DNA of 64,000 nt from Opisthorchis felineus (Eukaryota; Platyhelminthes; Trematoda; Opisthorchiida; Opisthorchiidae). Where the stretch lies: positions 153,501-217,500 of the forward strand of contig SJOL01009447.1 in the NCBI GenBank assembly GCA_004794785.1, given 5' to 3'. How positions within the stretch are numbered: the first letter of the stretch is position 1; every line of letters starts with the position of its first letter. A program made the translations under genes and the position numbers. The notes under the pieces are model-generated. The model was not told where the DNA came from, made no database searches, and saw only the letters and a program-made list of their open reading frames with translations. Positions 25,681 through 37,724 of this stretch are shown piece by piece.

Positions 25681-25848
25681 CTCAAAAATGGTGAGCGTGC
25701 ACCAGGTTTAAAAGATTACCCGAAGTATTCACCCTCTGTAAGGGAACAGCAGTTCACACAAACTCTCAGCACAGCGGGAATTAGCGAAGACTACAAAAAC
25801 ATGAATATGAAGAGGGCGGTCACAATGAGAAAGAGCCTGTTTGAGTGA
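25681..25848 (+). CDS. Candidate terminal exon, unknown protein
   Basis: The acceptor TGTAACATCAACCTGCAG ends at 25680. Fifty-five codons in phase 0 follow, to TGA at 25846-25848, beginning LKNGERAPGLKDYPKYSPSV and ending MKRAVTMRKSLFE. The composition is hydrophilic and charged, more like a soluble protein than most chance frames here. No canonical AATAAA lies within the next few hundred bases. No partner exon was identified upstream on this strand. Confidence 0.25.
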   Translation, partial: LKNGERAPGLKDYPKYSPSVREQQFTQTLSTAGISEDYKNMNMKRAVTMRKSLFE

Positions 25849-28030
25849 TCAACAAAGTTCAGAATTTCTATGTTATAATCGTTGATTTAAATACACGTTC
25901 TTATCAGCGTAACTTAGGGGCAAATGCTAAATGTTCAAACAGACCATCATCATCTTTTCGGGGATATTTTAAAGGTAATGTTTAATACAAATATTAGCAT
26001 AAGTTGCGTTCAACGTTTTCTTCCGAAGCTGGTTGCGAGAAGAGATAGACATATGTCGTGAATCCCACATAGAGAGTGACCTTGAAATGAAGTATACATT
26101 TACGTACAAAAACACAAAATGCACATCTGAATACCCCTTCGTCTAATCAGTATATTCCTTCTACCAGAACTGGTACAAACTGCCAGTCAACTTGGGATAA
26201 ACATGTTGCTTTGAACAAAAGATGGATGGCCACAAACAAGGTTGCTGCTTTGCTAGGAAATTCGTCCAGATACGCGTTTCTCCGATCCGTCAGGTACATG
26301 TTTGAACGCCTGGTTGATTGACCTGTTCACTCGAGTTGATCGACAGCTCAGAGACAAACGCAATGCGTTTGACACACTCGCTGTACTTCTGAGGGGATTC
26401 CTCCAAAACGTTTATTATAAAAGCCTCAAATAACACACAGCACATTTTTTACAAAGTTTGAGAGCGTGAGGTTTCTGTGTTGTCCTTTGTGGAAGTGTTC
26501 AACCTAGTCTATAACGGATAAGGTATTGGTTGCTGATGACTGACAGATGTATGAAACATGGCTCGTCAAACGGTGAGTCACCTGCTGTTGACAGACTTAC
26601 AGCGTGAACATTCACTCGCAATGACAAACTGAGATGTGTGAATATCTTATGAACACAACTCATACATAAATGAGCATAGTTCAGCGAAAAAGAGAGAGAT
26701 TGAGCCGGATATGGCACACCATCTATTGACTAGTATCAAGGTGGTGAGAAACTGCTGGCGAGGGCATCCAACGTTCATTTCTTTTAGACTATCAGACTGT
26801 CCTGTCAGAATATCAGGAATTATCACTACCAAGTTCGTAAACTAGTGTAAATTGTTTTATGCTTTCCCTTTTTTGGGAGTCTTTGAAAATGAAACAGATT
26901 ATGGTTAATTTTTGGAAACGTACTCCTGACACGATCAAAACATATAATTTTGTCCACGACTGTGCGAACTCAATTTTTGACTACTTTTCGGACCAACATA
27001 CATAGATTGGTGGATTTCCAATGTATCCATCTAAAAGACATTTACTAGCCTGAAATTCTGGCTTCCCAGACTGTCACTCGGGCCTGATCCAAGGAAACTT
27101 TTGTGGGTACTGATAGTGGCCAAAATTATCCTCTTTCGGTCGAAGTGTTTTGAGCATAAAGTGTACGTGTTACTAGGGCTTTGACATAAAAAATTTTTTG
27201 AATCACGTGCTAAATTTTCTTCGCCTTTCGAACGACATGAGGCTCATGTGTTTACTTCAAACCTGGCGAATGCTGATCTAAAGTTTAATATACAACGAAG
27301 ATGTAATAAGCTACATCGTGTTTCACGTAAGAATGGAAAATTCTGTTAGTCTACTACGCCTGAGGAACACAGGCTTTGAGAAGTTCCCCACAGTTCAAAA
27401 TCCTTGTTATAGAAACAAAACTATCTTAAAAAGCCGGCTGCTGATTTTACAGAACAGGCACAATCCACGAAAATAGCGATGAACCTTTACTCTATTTAAA
27501 TTGAATGCGTAGTGGTTAAGATGATCACTCTATGATGAGTGTGACGGGTCGCCCGATGCTGGCTGGTTGGTTTCCGACCTCATTAAACTCCATTTTCACA
27601 CTGAGTTATGCGTAGTGGGACCGAAACTTGACTCGTAATACTTAAAGTGGTTTTATTAATATTGATCACCGACTACCGATTTTTACAAGTTTGAAGTCTA
27701 CTCTCCGCTCTACTTGGTTTTCTTCGTTGTATGTATATATGAACGACGTATAAGGCTAAACATAGAAAATGTCGGACCCGTTCAAATTTTACTTTTCTGA
27801 AAAATACTTACAACATTTGGATGCGTCATGTGGTACTATTCCCCAAGTTTACACACACACGTCTGAGATCAGTTCCTGTCAAATGGAAATCGGTAACCTG
27901 AGACTGTGTCATTTAATCCTGCCCGATGAATGCTGAACGGATGTTCTTAAAAATTTCTACTGAAGACTGTGACCAATAAAGAGAGAACTAAAAAGTGTGC
28001 AGCTGAAAAAGGATGCCTGTCTAAAACTTA

Positions 28031-28505
28031 CACGCTGCTGATCTAGTTGTCAGAAGGACTAGACATATCGCTGGCACGATATAGATGGCCACTAATATGT
28101 GCTTGAGTTTCATGTCCAGCTCCAATATTAGGTACAATGTGAAGGACAGACTACAAAACTGCTACACCAGCTTCTGGTTCGCTTGTTTGTATGGTCGTGA
28201 GAGCGTCATGCGCTGGCTGTAAAACGAGGCGTTTGTCTGACAGAATAGGAGAACATATGATCGTGTCCTTGTGTGCTGACTGGAAGAAACTGAGCTCAAA
28301 TGCTAGCTCGCCTCATCTAATGGATTCCAGCCATGTAATCGACAGGGACCGCTACTTCGAAGTTGTATGCCGGGTATCTCTGAAACGCGCCGGACTTTGC
28401 TTAATTGTAGAAGCGATTGGAGTCCTACTTTGTTACCAGCAAGACGGAGTCCAGAAGAAGCATAGCCTATCCCTGGACCTGAATTGGCATACAAAAATAA
28501 GGATC
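28031..28505 (+). mobile_element. Penelope-like retroelement relic (3' part, GIY-YIG-type endonuclease region, broken)
   Basis: The translation follows the C-terminal part of Penelope-like elements (PLEs), which encode a reverse transcriptase followed by a GIY-YIG endonuclease. In order it shows a linker, AADLVVRRTRHIAGTI; the linker end, NIRYNVKDRLQNCYTSF; the diagnostic KTRRLSDRIGEHM; then SPHLMDSSHVIDRDRYFEVV; then VEAIGVLL; and finally GVQKKHSLSLDLNW. These match the usual PLE pattern of RRLSxRIxEH, HLxxSxHxxD and EAxxI...CxQKxxxxxLxLPW. The copy is dead: there is a TAG at 28082-28084 and a frame change near 28200, at the joint of CLYGR with ASCAGCKT. The tyrosine-glycine core of the endonuclease is not intact, and the conserved final Pro is Asn. 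I did not find the reverse transcriptase core upstream. The assignment is from remembered family motifs, without a search. Confidence 0.75.
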
Positions 28506-28520
28506 CACCAAGTTGCCTGA

Positions 28521-31500
28521 AATTCACCCCGCCAGTTGACATCAAAACCCACTGATCCGTGTACCACCCACGTTTGAAAAAGTATTTACTCGTGAATTCC
28601 ACGTTATCTTTGCAGGTGATTCCTGGAGGCCTGCAAATTTGCGATGTATTAGCGAAGGTTACCAGTCACACACAAAATTTTTGGCTAGTTACCTTTGTTC
28701 TCAGTTATAATATTGTTAGCTAAATCTAAAATTCGTTCTTTCAGCTTGGTTCCCGCTATTTAAAACTAGCTAAACTACACATTGTCCCTATTAATAGGAA
28801 CGCTTTCAGTTAAATCGGCTCTTGCTTCCGTTAGTGAGATGGACGGACATTCCTCATTTGTCTCTGCATGAATAACCCGATTGGTTGCAGCAAGCTGAAG
28901 TTATTAGGGTGGATTAGCCACAGCCATTTTTTTCTCAAGCGAAGGGTGTTCCTTCTTTTTTGTGATATCATTGCTTACGGAAAATCACTAGAGTTCTGCA
29001 AATCATCGACTTGGTACCTAATGGAAAAATGTCATGAATTATAACGGATAGTGTCTAAACCATCTTCAAAACCTGTTGCTAGAGGGCTTTACAATCAACC
29101 AAACAAGGAAGCTTGCACCATTGCAGAACGTGGGAGGCTCGGAGCGTGGTGCTTCCTAGTTGGCATATTACCCAAGCTTTTCAACCATGTTGTATTTACC
29201 CATCAAAATTCCAGGCTTGTGGAAACTGCGGTGGCTATTGTTAGGATACGCTGCTTGGTAAAGCCTTTTGCCACAAGAATTTTTAGAGGAACCGAGATTA
29301 TTGTCAGGGAGAAGCCAGTCGGCATGCCAAAGTCTCGCATCGATTGGCCTTTATGAGCATAAGACACCGGAGGTTGTTGGCCGTGTCTGTCGTGTTTGAG
29401 GATCGGCTGATTTGTTCTCCGAGTTTGTCAATTCGGTTGCAAAGTGGGTACCATTACCTGAGGTTTTATATTATTTCACTTGTACCCGTAAACTTCCGGA
29501 GTGTTGCAGATCTAAAATCTTTCTTTAGTGATGATTTCCATTGGAAAACAATTTTATGTGGTACTTAGGGTGCACAATAGAATTTTAGATAAAAATGAAT
29601 AACCTTTCTGCAATTTTTTTCCTACGCCTAAAAAATCTACCATCAAAAACTTTTATTGACCACGGAACAGCCCCAGATATTGCCTTTTTTCCCACGCTAT
29701 TACACTACACACAGAAATCTAATCTTTTCCTGGCCATACCAACCTTGAGTTGATTGAGTCGGCTACAGTCCGCTACCGCTCAATGCAATTCTCCCCAAAT
29801 GTGAAGGAGAGCAGTCAGCATTCTAAAGCACAATCATTCATCTCTTTCCTTATGTGTACCTTCTAACTAGCCAACTGGGCGTGGTTCGGCAGGCATTTTT
29901 ATCATTCATCATCATGATTTACTCGTCTGGATTTTGGTCAACGGAGAAGCAACGCCAAAGCGCATTCCGTGCAGTCATAAGCAGACAAACTCAAGTATGA
30001 TTGAGGAGAGTTTGTACGATTATTCTGATGTCTGTCTTTCCGATGCCTAGTAAATGGTCTGAACCTGCCCAGTCCGCCAGTTAACTCAAAATATTACGGT
30101 AAACCAGTTATACTCATACAGTCTTCTAGGTGCACTAGTTTGTTAAATATTTGGTGGTACTTATGCAAAACGCCTTGGGGATGGCTGTTACTTTCCGATG
30201 AATAAGTTTTTTGTCGAATTTGAACTATTTATAACATAAGTCTGAATACAATTCCTCGTCGATTTGTTGCTTGTTGAAGGCGAAACGAAACTATGATTAG
30301 CTGTGAATGAATGAAATGTCTCATTTTTTTCCAATCCAAATCATTCCTCCAGACAGAAAGGTCTACTTCAGATAAGCGGGGAAACTTATTTCGAGAAAGG
30401 CCTCCGTTTTAATTTCCTGACTCAGCACATAACATTTTTCAATGTGAACTCAAAAATGTGGCCCAAACAATGGGTCTGGGTGGTTATTCAAATCTGTGTC
30501 AGTTTCAGGTGTGCCGGTGGGAAACGCCCAACGATTCTGTATTTTTCTACAGTGATAATTTGTCGCCTCTGTGCAGGGTTTGTTCACCTGACAAACGGAC
30601 ACCGTCCCCACTTTGCAGAATCATTTGAGGATAAGTGTTCGTGAACTAGTGCCCAATTGTGAAGATGAGTGGCAGCGCAATGCTGTACAAAAAAAATAAC
30701 GACATATTGAGGAGTGGTCACAATGAGTCATTTCAATTGTACGCGAGTGAAAGGCGGGAAACTTTTACTAACACATGCGATATAGCTTCGTTCAAAACTG
30801 AACAATGGGCTGCTTGTCGGGAATCTGAAGTGCTACCTGCTTAAGTGACCCCGCCCCATTTAGCAGATTGATAATAAACGAACGATAGCGTCACTTTTTG
30901 ATGAACCTAGCCCTCAGCCTGAATAATGTTGGGATGATAAAGCGGACGATAAGTCACGAAAAGTACGAGTGGGAATGTGACAAATTGATTGTCCACTAAC
31001 ACTCCAAAAGAACGAGCGAGGCAAAGTAGCAACCTGAAATCACAGGATTCCTTGAAAGTCACTTTTTAAAGCACAACACTTGTGATCCTTAGGAGTTCGT
31101 GGAAGAATCGTCTTTGGTGATTGTTTTACAAACGACCTTCATGGTTTTCGCACGATTCATTTTCCCAAGTGCTAATTCCTAAATTCACATACCAAAACTT
31201 TTAAAATAAACCAGTGAACGATTTTATTCACATGTCGAAGAGATTGTGGCATCCTGCATCTGAAAGATGTCAGATGCAGATAGCCGGTAGTTTGTTGAAA
31301 CTACTATCCGAAAGAAGGTACGTTTAATTATTACTAGATATTCGCTACAACTTTGATGGAATAGTTACCTGCAAAACCACATCCGCTCGACCACATTCCT
31401 TTATTTGGCGGCGTTTTTGCTGCCCACGTATTCCATCGGGAATTCCAAGTCTGCATCTTTCAAGTGCATCTTTCCCAATGCACTGTTCACCACGCCAATC

Positions 31501-32035
31501 TCTTCGTGTTCAGAAAAGTGACACGGGCATATGCGTGTTTCCGTATTAAACATCTTCACAAAAAATCTTAGGTATACCCGTTTCTAGCAAAGTAAGCAGT
31601 GATAACATCGGTTCTTCATTGTTGTCAGACAGCCATGTGTCATTGACGGAACAGCAAAAGTTTCACATCTATTGAAAGTGTTGGAGACAAACATTTCTGC
31701 ATCAGCTGTGGTTTGCGAGACCGAAAAATGCTTTCACATGAGGAAACTCACAGCGGGTTTGCATGGTGAGTGACCTTGAGTTCACGAGTACAAACAGCGA
31801 TAGTATAATTTATTCCGGTCAACTGAAGCGCTTCTTCTCATTTTATGTTTGCGCTGGTTGCACGGTTAACCTTTTCTACGAAGGAAAGAAGACCGCAGTA
31901 GTTTTTAAAACGCCAATAAGGTGTTCAACAACAGAGCGATTCTCAAGCACAATTTAGAGAGATATGAACACGTAGACCTGGTGTAGGAATTTCTAAGCTT
32001 CCTGCGTGCTGTGATAGTGCAATTGATTGTCTACA
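28521..32035. other. No gene recognised
   Basis: Open frames of 60-101 codons (for example 29051-29356 plus) lack paired splice sites. No repeat family is evident by eye. Confidence 0.45.
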
Positions 32036-32135
32036 CATGGCTGAATAGTTGAAGTTGAAGTGGTGAACACATACTGATTGGAAGTTCAAAGTCCCAATGA
32101 GATACGCCATGCTAATTAAAGGGATAAAGACTCTA
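32036..32135 (+). mobile_element. Possible degraded SINE copy, family B
   Basis: The segment ACTGATTGGAAGTTCAAAGT followed by AATGAGATACGCCATGCTAA is in the same order as the centre of the copy at 36.3 kb (AGCCGGAAGGTC ... ATGAGGTACGCCCTGCTAAT). The start of the element is too diverged to place. Confidence 0.38.
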
Positions 32136-33019
32136 CCGGGGGTTCACGCTCTTAATGCTTTAGGTGACTTCTAAAACGGATCATGATCACCTTGTCCTTA
32201 GTGTGGCATAAAGATGCAGAAGGGTTTATCCCTTCAGAAGGATGTTTTGTAGGTTGGACTGCAGTGATTACCCCTCAGTTAAAATATAGCGTCGCTCATT
32301 CTTCAATCTCAGAAAATGCACCACCTGGTCATGGATTGACAGTCTGCTCGAGTGACGACTTCTCAAATGGACGTCCCGCTAAATCGGTGAAGTCATTATT
32401 TCTCTGAGCCACTTACTGACTGTTGGTTGTTTGAGAAGAATAGGCAGTCTTTATTGGAGATTTCGTCCTGTAACTGGACCCGACTGAGAGACTTTCGGCC
32501 TCCCTGATAGTTGTTTGATCATTTAACTGTTCATTCACGAGCGGCTGATCAGCACTGATAATGACGGGCACTTTGGCAGGATTTAGCTCAACTCATCCTT
32601 CAGCCACGGAGGCCGCACCATGGTCAGGCACTAGAATGAGTGATAAATCTCTAGATAGTGGTTTCACTCACATCTTGGAACTACTCTTCCTCTCTGCTGC
32701 TTATTGCTATTTTCGTCTGTGCTTCTATATAAGAAACCCCATTCTGGCAACCTCTTGTGTAGTTTGGCAATAGTTTATCTATTTTCATTTGGTGATGTTC
32801 ATATATTTTCAGAACCATAAATTGGGGATATTTGAAAGCGGGCCAAAGCATACACACTTTGAGCTGACCTGTTTCCTTGAGCAGGATGGGTACCCTAATT
32901 TTGCAGAATAAAAGGGCACGCTGACAGAGTATCAAAAGTGCGTCATACGCACTAACATATAAATCAAACGCACCTCAGGCCGGGAACGTTATTTACGTGA
33001 AATATACTGCATAATTTTC

Positions 33020-33054
33020 ATGTTTTTTTCATATGAATATCATGAAAAAAACAT
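33020..33054. repeat. Perfect 13-bp inverted repeat with 9-base loop
   Basis: The arm ATGTTTTTTTCAT at 33020-33032 is repeated inverted at 33042-33054. The loop is ATGAATATC. It could form a hairpin or be the remnant of a small inverted-repeat element. No target duplication is visible at its edges. Confidence 0.75.
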
Positions 33055-36000
33055 TCCGCCTTTAAGTCAGGTTTTGTTCACTTCATCTGAACTCAGCAAA
33101 ATTATTCATATGTTCCACCTAAAAAAATATCATCTGCCTGCAGACAGCAACTGGATGAAAAGAAGTTAAAACCGGCTTTCGTTTTTTTTCACAACATGTC
33201 TTTACATTTCCGCCTCTACTTTTTCAAGGAGACATCTCTAGTCTGCGTGTCTGCCTACGACTCATGTTCTTTCCTATGGAATCTTTCAGTCTAATGGGTC
33301 TGTCTCAAAATCTGAAAGCTTTTGGTCAACGCGCTATCTGAAATGGAAATAAACACTCGCCATGGACTGTAAAGTGTGGCTAGGAAACAAAATGACTTCA
33401 CAAATGCCGCGATTTACGCGGCTTGTATGTCAGAGTTTGAAAAAATCAAATACTATATCTTCAATATCTTGGAGATATCCGAGTGTAAATTCTTTTTGGT
33501 CGCAACACTAAACATTGCTTCAGGATGCACTTTTGAAACTCAACATTCTGATGATATGTTCGATCTGCGTCTCCATAAAATGTAAAAATCCATCAGAGAA
33601 CGTATCGCAAAATGTGGTGTTTTCATGTTCAAAAAACTTGGGCGAAATTCTGGATACTCAGTTCACAACTTCCACAGTCGAGACTCAGCAATTCGGGGGA
33701 GGAAACTGCTTCCCACGTTCCTAGCAAATTCTTAGTGTTCTTAGCCCCTATCGATTTAAGCGGAGTTCATTTACCTTTTCAGCTGCGTTGAGATTAAAGG
33801 GCGAGTTTGCCCTAAAAAAACCTTCAAAACACTTTGAAGGAGTACATAATAGGTACGCGCTAAAACGATTGGATTACCATACAAGGGAGATGAAAATGCT
33901 AGCTTATAGTTTCCCGAAAACACAATCTGATGTTACGCCTTCAGGAAATTCAAAGAAGCTAATTGACCGCTGAGACCCTCGCTGGGCAATATGAAATCAA
34001 CGTGGACTGTTTTGTGTAAACTACTTAACCAGAACAGCAAATTGGTTTGATATACTGTAATGATTAAAAAGCGACAAAGCTCAGCAATGCACACCTATGT
34101 ATTTACGTATGTAATTGAAATTCCTACCTGTTAGCAACGGTGAATTTCTCCAGATTTTCCTCCCATTTGTCACTAAGGAAATTTATTACTTGGCGATTAA
34201 TAAGAGAAATATTCCAAAATATTTCCATTTAGAACAAAACTCTGTATACTCCATAGTTCCTACAGTATGAGGCCATTTGAGCACCAATTTCGGAATTTTC
34301 GATTAACAGAGACAAACTAGCGTTCAGAAAATGTATATAACAATTTTTGCCAGTTGATCAGGTGGCTGTTGATCTGTTTTTTTGACTTAAAAAAGTTTTC
34401 CCACCAATCGAGTTTAGGTGCAATTGGACTGGCGAATATGAACTCCAGGACGTGTAATCAAAAATCGCACTAAGCTTAAGTGGGTGGCGTAGAGTTTGAT
34501 GAACATTTCTCCACTCTGTACACCAGGCTATATCAACTGTTCCATCAGCAACCATCCGGTGTATGGGCCTGATACGCCGGCTATATTCGTGCTGACTTCT
34601 GCACCCAGAGGCCCAAGTTCTATTCTCTTGGCGTTGCCAAAATATCTATAGGAGCATATTTTGGTGGAGTGAGGGGTGCCATGTCTGGAACAGCGGATGT
34701 CAATTACTGGTATTCGCTATGGCTTGCATCGACATAGAGCACTGTTTAAATAGTCTTGCTTAGAGGAATCGGGATAATTTAATTATTATTGTGGTGCCTA
34801 TTCTGCCAAAACTAAGGCAAGAACTAGCAAAAAACTGTAAACAGCGGGTCATTCTTAAGGCACAGTCGGTTTAAACAGGGCTTTCCCTGTTGCTGCTCTT
34901 TAGGATCATATTTTCCTCAATATTTTGCTGAAGAAATTTTGTTGTTGAATACATCCCAGTGTTTTGCATGTGTGCAAAGTAACTTATAAAGTTATATGTG
35001 ATGTGTAGCAGGGCATACGATGACAAGATCAACACATTTTCTCCTGTTATACTACTCAGTTTAATTTAAACTTTTTGGGACTTTATTTAAAATTAATGTC
35101 ACCGTAATAGTGAAACAAGCAATACTAAATCATAATGATAAAGATAAATACATGATAAAGCATAATCATAATTATTTCCAATAACAAATGCGATCCATTT
35201 TACCTACGGCTTTCACTGGAAACTAAAAAATAATAATGAAATAGCTTCAATCAAACAATCCCTGTTCCATATCATATTTTGGAGTAAATTTCTAGATTTC
35301 TCATTAGCGAAATGTCAGGTAACTAAAGAGAAATTTCGTTTCGTTCAGTTGATGTGGATCAGATCCGTTAATCTGACTGAGTGTATGAAAAGCTCACTTC
35401 GGTGAAGAGTAGTCAATCGGCATTCCTGAGATTCACAAATTAGATATATTCAAATCACAACTGGATTTCTGGTTGACAAAATGTTGCTATTACTAGAGAT
35501 CCTAGTTTCCATTTAATTTAACTTCGATTTATTTTATCGGTAAAGAAGGCTTAATCTTTCTAGATTTTTGACTTCAATCTAACCCGGTAATCCTTTTAGA
35601 TGCCTGTTTCCAGCTAACAGTGGCTAATCAGCCGCATGTGGGATTTCGGGTTTTCTCAGCTCTAGAGAAAAGCCTTTCAGATTTAATCTTACAGGTTAAA
35701 AATGTTATCTAATGTATTTGGCATATAGAAAGCTGACTAAACTTGTTTAATAATAAACAAACAAATTCAACTTAAACAAATGCGGAAATTCCAGCACGCG
35801 AAATCGACCTAAAAGATATAAAATAGAAGGATGTATTACTGCTTGCTTAAGAGCTTGGGATACTTAAATGTGAAATCTTCTATCACAAGCAAACCTGGAA
35901 AAATTGTGCCCATTTTAAGAAGACAAAGCCTTTACTATCCGACTGGGCGATCGGTATTACCTCAGAGTAATCATCCATCCCAGTTTATGGAAACTGCAAG

Positions 36001-36268
36001 TTTTCCTCCTCTCCGGGCTGTTAACACTTTTTCGAACTGAAGCTCCTGGTTATCCAATTAGGAGACAGAATATTTTTACAGTGTCATTCGGTGCCTAGAA
36101 TCGGATTCAAAACAACTGCGTGACTGTCCGCTACGGAGCGAAACCTTATCAAGTTTGTTCTGCTGTGATAAGTACTAAAGACTAAACCATTTGCGTCAGA
36201 TGTGGTTACAAAGTGCTCACAAAGGATTCACTTTCGTCATTATATCAGCCAAGCGCGTTAATCACTGC
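33055..36268. other. No gene recognised; AT-rich tract
   Basis: The stretch 35040-35240 is strongly AT-rich with repeated ATAATCATAA/GATAAA-like words. Open frames (for example 33376-33585 and 35831-36040 plus) have no convincing splice-site pairs. Confidence 0.45.
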
Positions 36269-36393
36269 TGATCAACCGTTTATGGTCAAACAGTTGAGTG
36301 TTCAGACTACTAGCCGGAAGGTCACGAGCTCCGAACTCCCTGAAGTTTCATGAGGTACGCCCTGCTAATGACTAATAATAAGTGTGAAACAGG
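36269..36393 (+). mobile_element. SINE copy, tRNA-like family B
   Basis: Matching blocks in order are GATCAACCGTTTATGGTCAA, then TAGCCGGAAGGTCACGAG, then a decayed B-box CTCCGAACTCC, then ATGAGGTACGCCCTGCTAAT, then a GTGTGAAACAGG tail. These align with the copy at 61.5 kb (GTCAGCCACTCGTGGCCAAG ... GAGATGCACACTGTTG ... GAAACGGCTG). Confidence 0.6.
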
Positions 36394-36689
36394 TATGTAG
36401 TGATTTCAGCATAGATTAGCCTCACTGAACGGACGAAACCCCAGTTGAATATTCGGATATGCCGGAAACACTTTGGTGCCTTTGTGTTCGCCGCTCTTGA
36501 ACACTACTGAAGGTATCTGGTAAATCCGACAGTATTGTTATCATACACTTCTGAATTAGGAACCTCACTTTGTTCGTTTGAGCAGCTGGGTAAAAATTTG
36601 TTTTTGATATTTCAGAGTTCTCTCTCATGTGCAATGTACTTCATTTGTCTTATAAATGTCCTTGGAGCAAAGATAGAATTTTAGACCTA

Positions 36690-36925
36690 GGCAAGAGGAC
36701 GGATCGGGTAGTCAACCAAAGCTCAAACGCTTGACTGCAAGGCAACGGTATTTGACGGCACATGACTGTGCGAAGAAGAGCCTGTGTTGGTCAGAACTCT
36801 AACCACTGAGCAACATGGTATGAGAAATTCCGCGACTGTCAGACGGACGCCCCCGGTATAACTCAATAGATCACCCAGGTACACAAACCGCCACACAACG
36901 GTAGGGTCCACTCTCTCCGTCACCG
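36690..36925 (-). mobile_element. SINE-like repeat, third tRNA-like type (minus strand)
   Basis: On the minus strand GTTGCTCAGTGGTTAGAG is a textbook RNA polymerase III A-box environment. About 80 bases downstream, GCGTTTGAGCTTTGG sits where a B-box would be. The preceding 130 bases (a leader containing TGTGGCGGTTTGTGTACCTG) do not resemble family A or B. Only one copy is in the window, so its limits are approximate. Confidence 0.5.
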
Positions 36926-37113
36926 ACTGCTGTTCTGAAGTAAAGTGAATGAACAGTCAGCTGCCATCTACAACTGTCTCATTACTCGTAAAAGGTTTTA
37001 TTCCTAGCAAGTTATGGTTAGTATCAGTCCAGCAAAAATGACTCAGTGTCACTAACCACCAGATTGCGCAATATTCACTAAAGTCTTCTAATAGAAAATT
37101 CCCCAAAAGAAAA

Positions 37114-37185
37114 ATGTCAGCGTCAGGATACATATGGTCTCGCTTATGTGCTCAAAAGACCCACCACAAGGGGGCTGAGTTCGGC
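37114..37185 (+). CDS. Candidate first exon of a two-exon gene, unknown protein
   Basis: The ATG at 37114 has A at -3 (AAAAATGT). Twenty-four codons, starting MSASGYIWSRLCAQKTHHKG, end in phase 0 at the donor GGC|GTAAGTTT, a close match to consensus. The next good acceptor downstream (37425) opens in the same phase, giving an intron of 239 bases. The frame is also open upstream of the ATG to 37040, so a longer exon is possible. A minus-strand open frame (37152-37367) overlaps and is an alternative reading. No signal peptide is evident and no family is recognised. Confidence 0.35.
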
Positions 37186-37424
37186 GTAAGTTTATAAGTA
37201 TAGTAGAGGTTTTCGGGAACAGATGGTCTTATATGTTCCACCCACCCACCTGGAGGGCCGGCGACTGCAGTTATCGGACCCGTGTCGTCGACTGGGCTAT
37301 AACCACAGCTACAGTGCCGCGATATGCACTTTTTGGGAATAAGCTCACATAGATGAAATTCAGCCAACGTTCTGCTCGGACGTCGAACCCTCCGAGCATC
37401 TAGAAAAATCTACATGTTCTTCAG

Positions 37425-37724
37425 CTTCTTCCTCACAAGCTAAGGAGTTCTATCACATCGCTTATGAATTCTGCACATCTGACAATTGGAAAACGAATTA
37501 TTTCGTCAACAGAAAACATTGGAACCTTAAATAGATTAGATAGTACTCCAGAAGGGTCATTTCTTCATAATTCAGTATGTCAGCGTAGAGCGACGGTCTT
37601 CGTCATTCTACTCTTGGACTATGCGAAGTGTGACGTACCAGAATGTGTGATCCCCTTGATGAACAAACTTTACAAGCGGACTTCATCAAAAGAGATGAGA
37701 TTTCAGCGTCTAACATTTCTTTAG
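37425..37724 (+). CDS. Candidate terminal exon of the same two-exon gene
   Basis: The acceptor ATCTACATGTTCTTCAG ends at 37424, and phase 0 matches the donor at 37185. Ninety-nine codons follow to TAG. It opens LLPHKLRSSITSLMNSAHLT, has a hydrophobic patch (TVFVILLLDYA) and a Cys-containing segment after it (KCDVPECVIPLMNKLYKRTS). The joined product would be about 123 residues. An AATAAA lies near 38112, about 390 bases past the stop. This is one of the two best-supported gene models in the window, but there is no homology evidence. The hairpin at 37373-37398 lies within the intron, close to the acceptor. Confidence 0.38.
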   Translation, partial: LLPHKLRSSITSLMNSAHLTIGKRIISSTENIGTLNRLDSTPEGSFLHNSVCQRRATVFVILLLDYAKCDVPECVIPLMNKLYKRTSSKEMRFQRLTFL

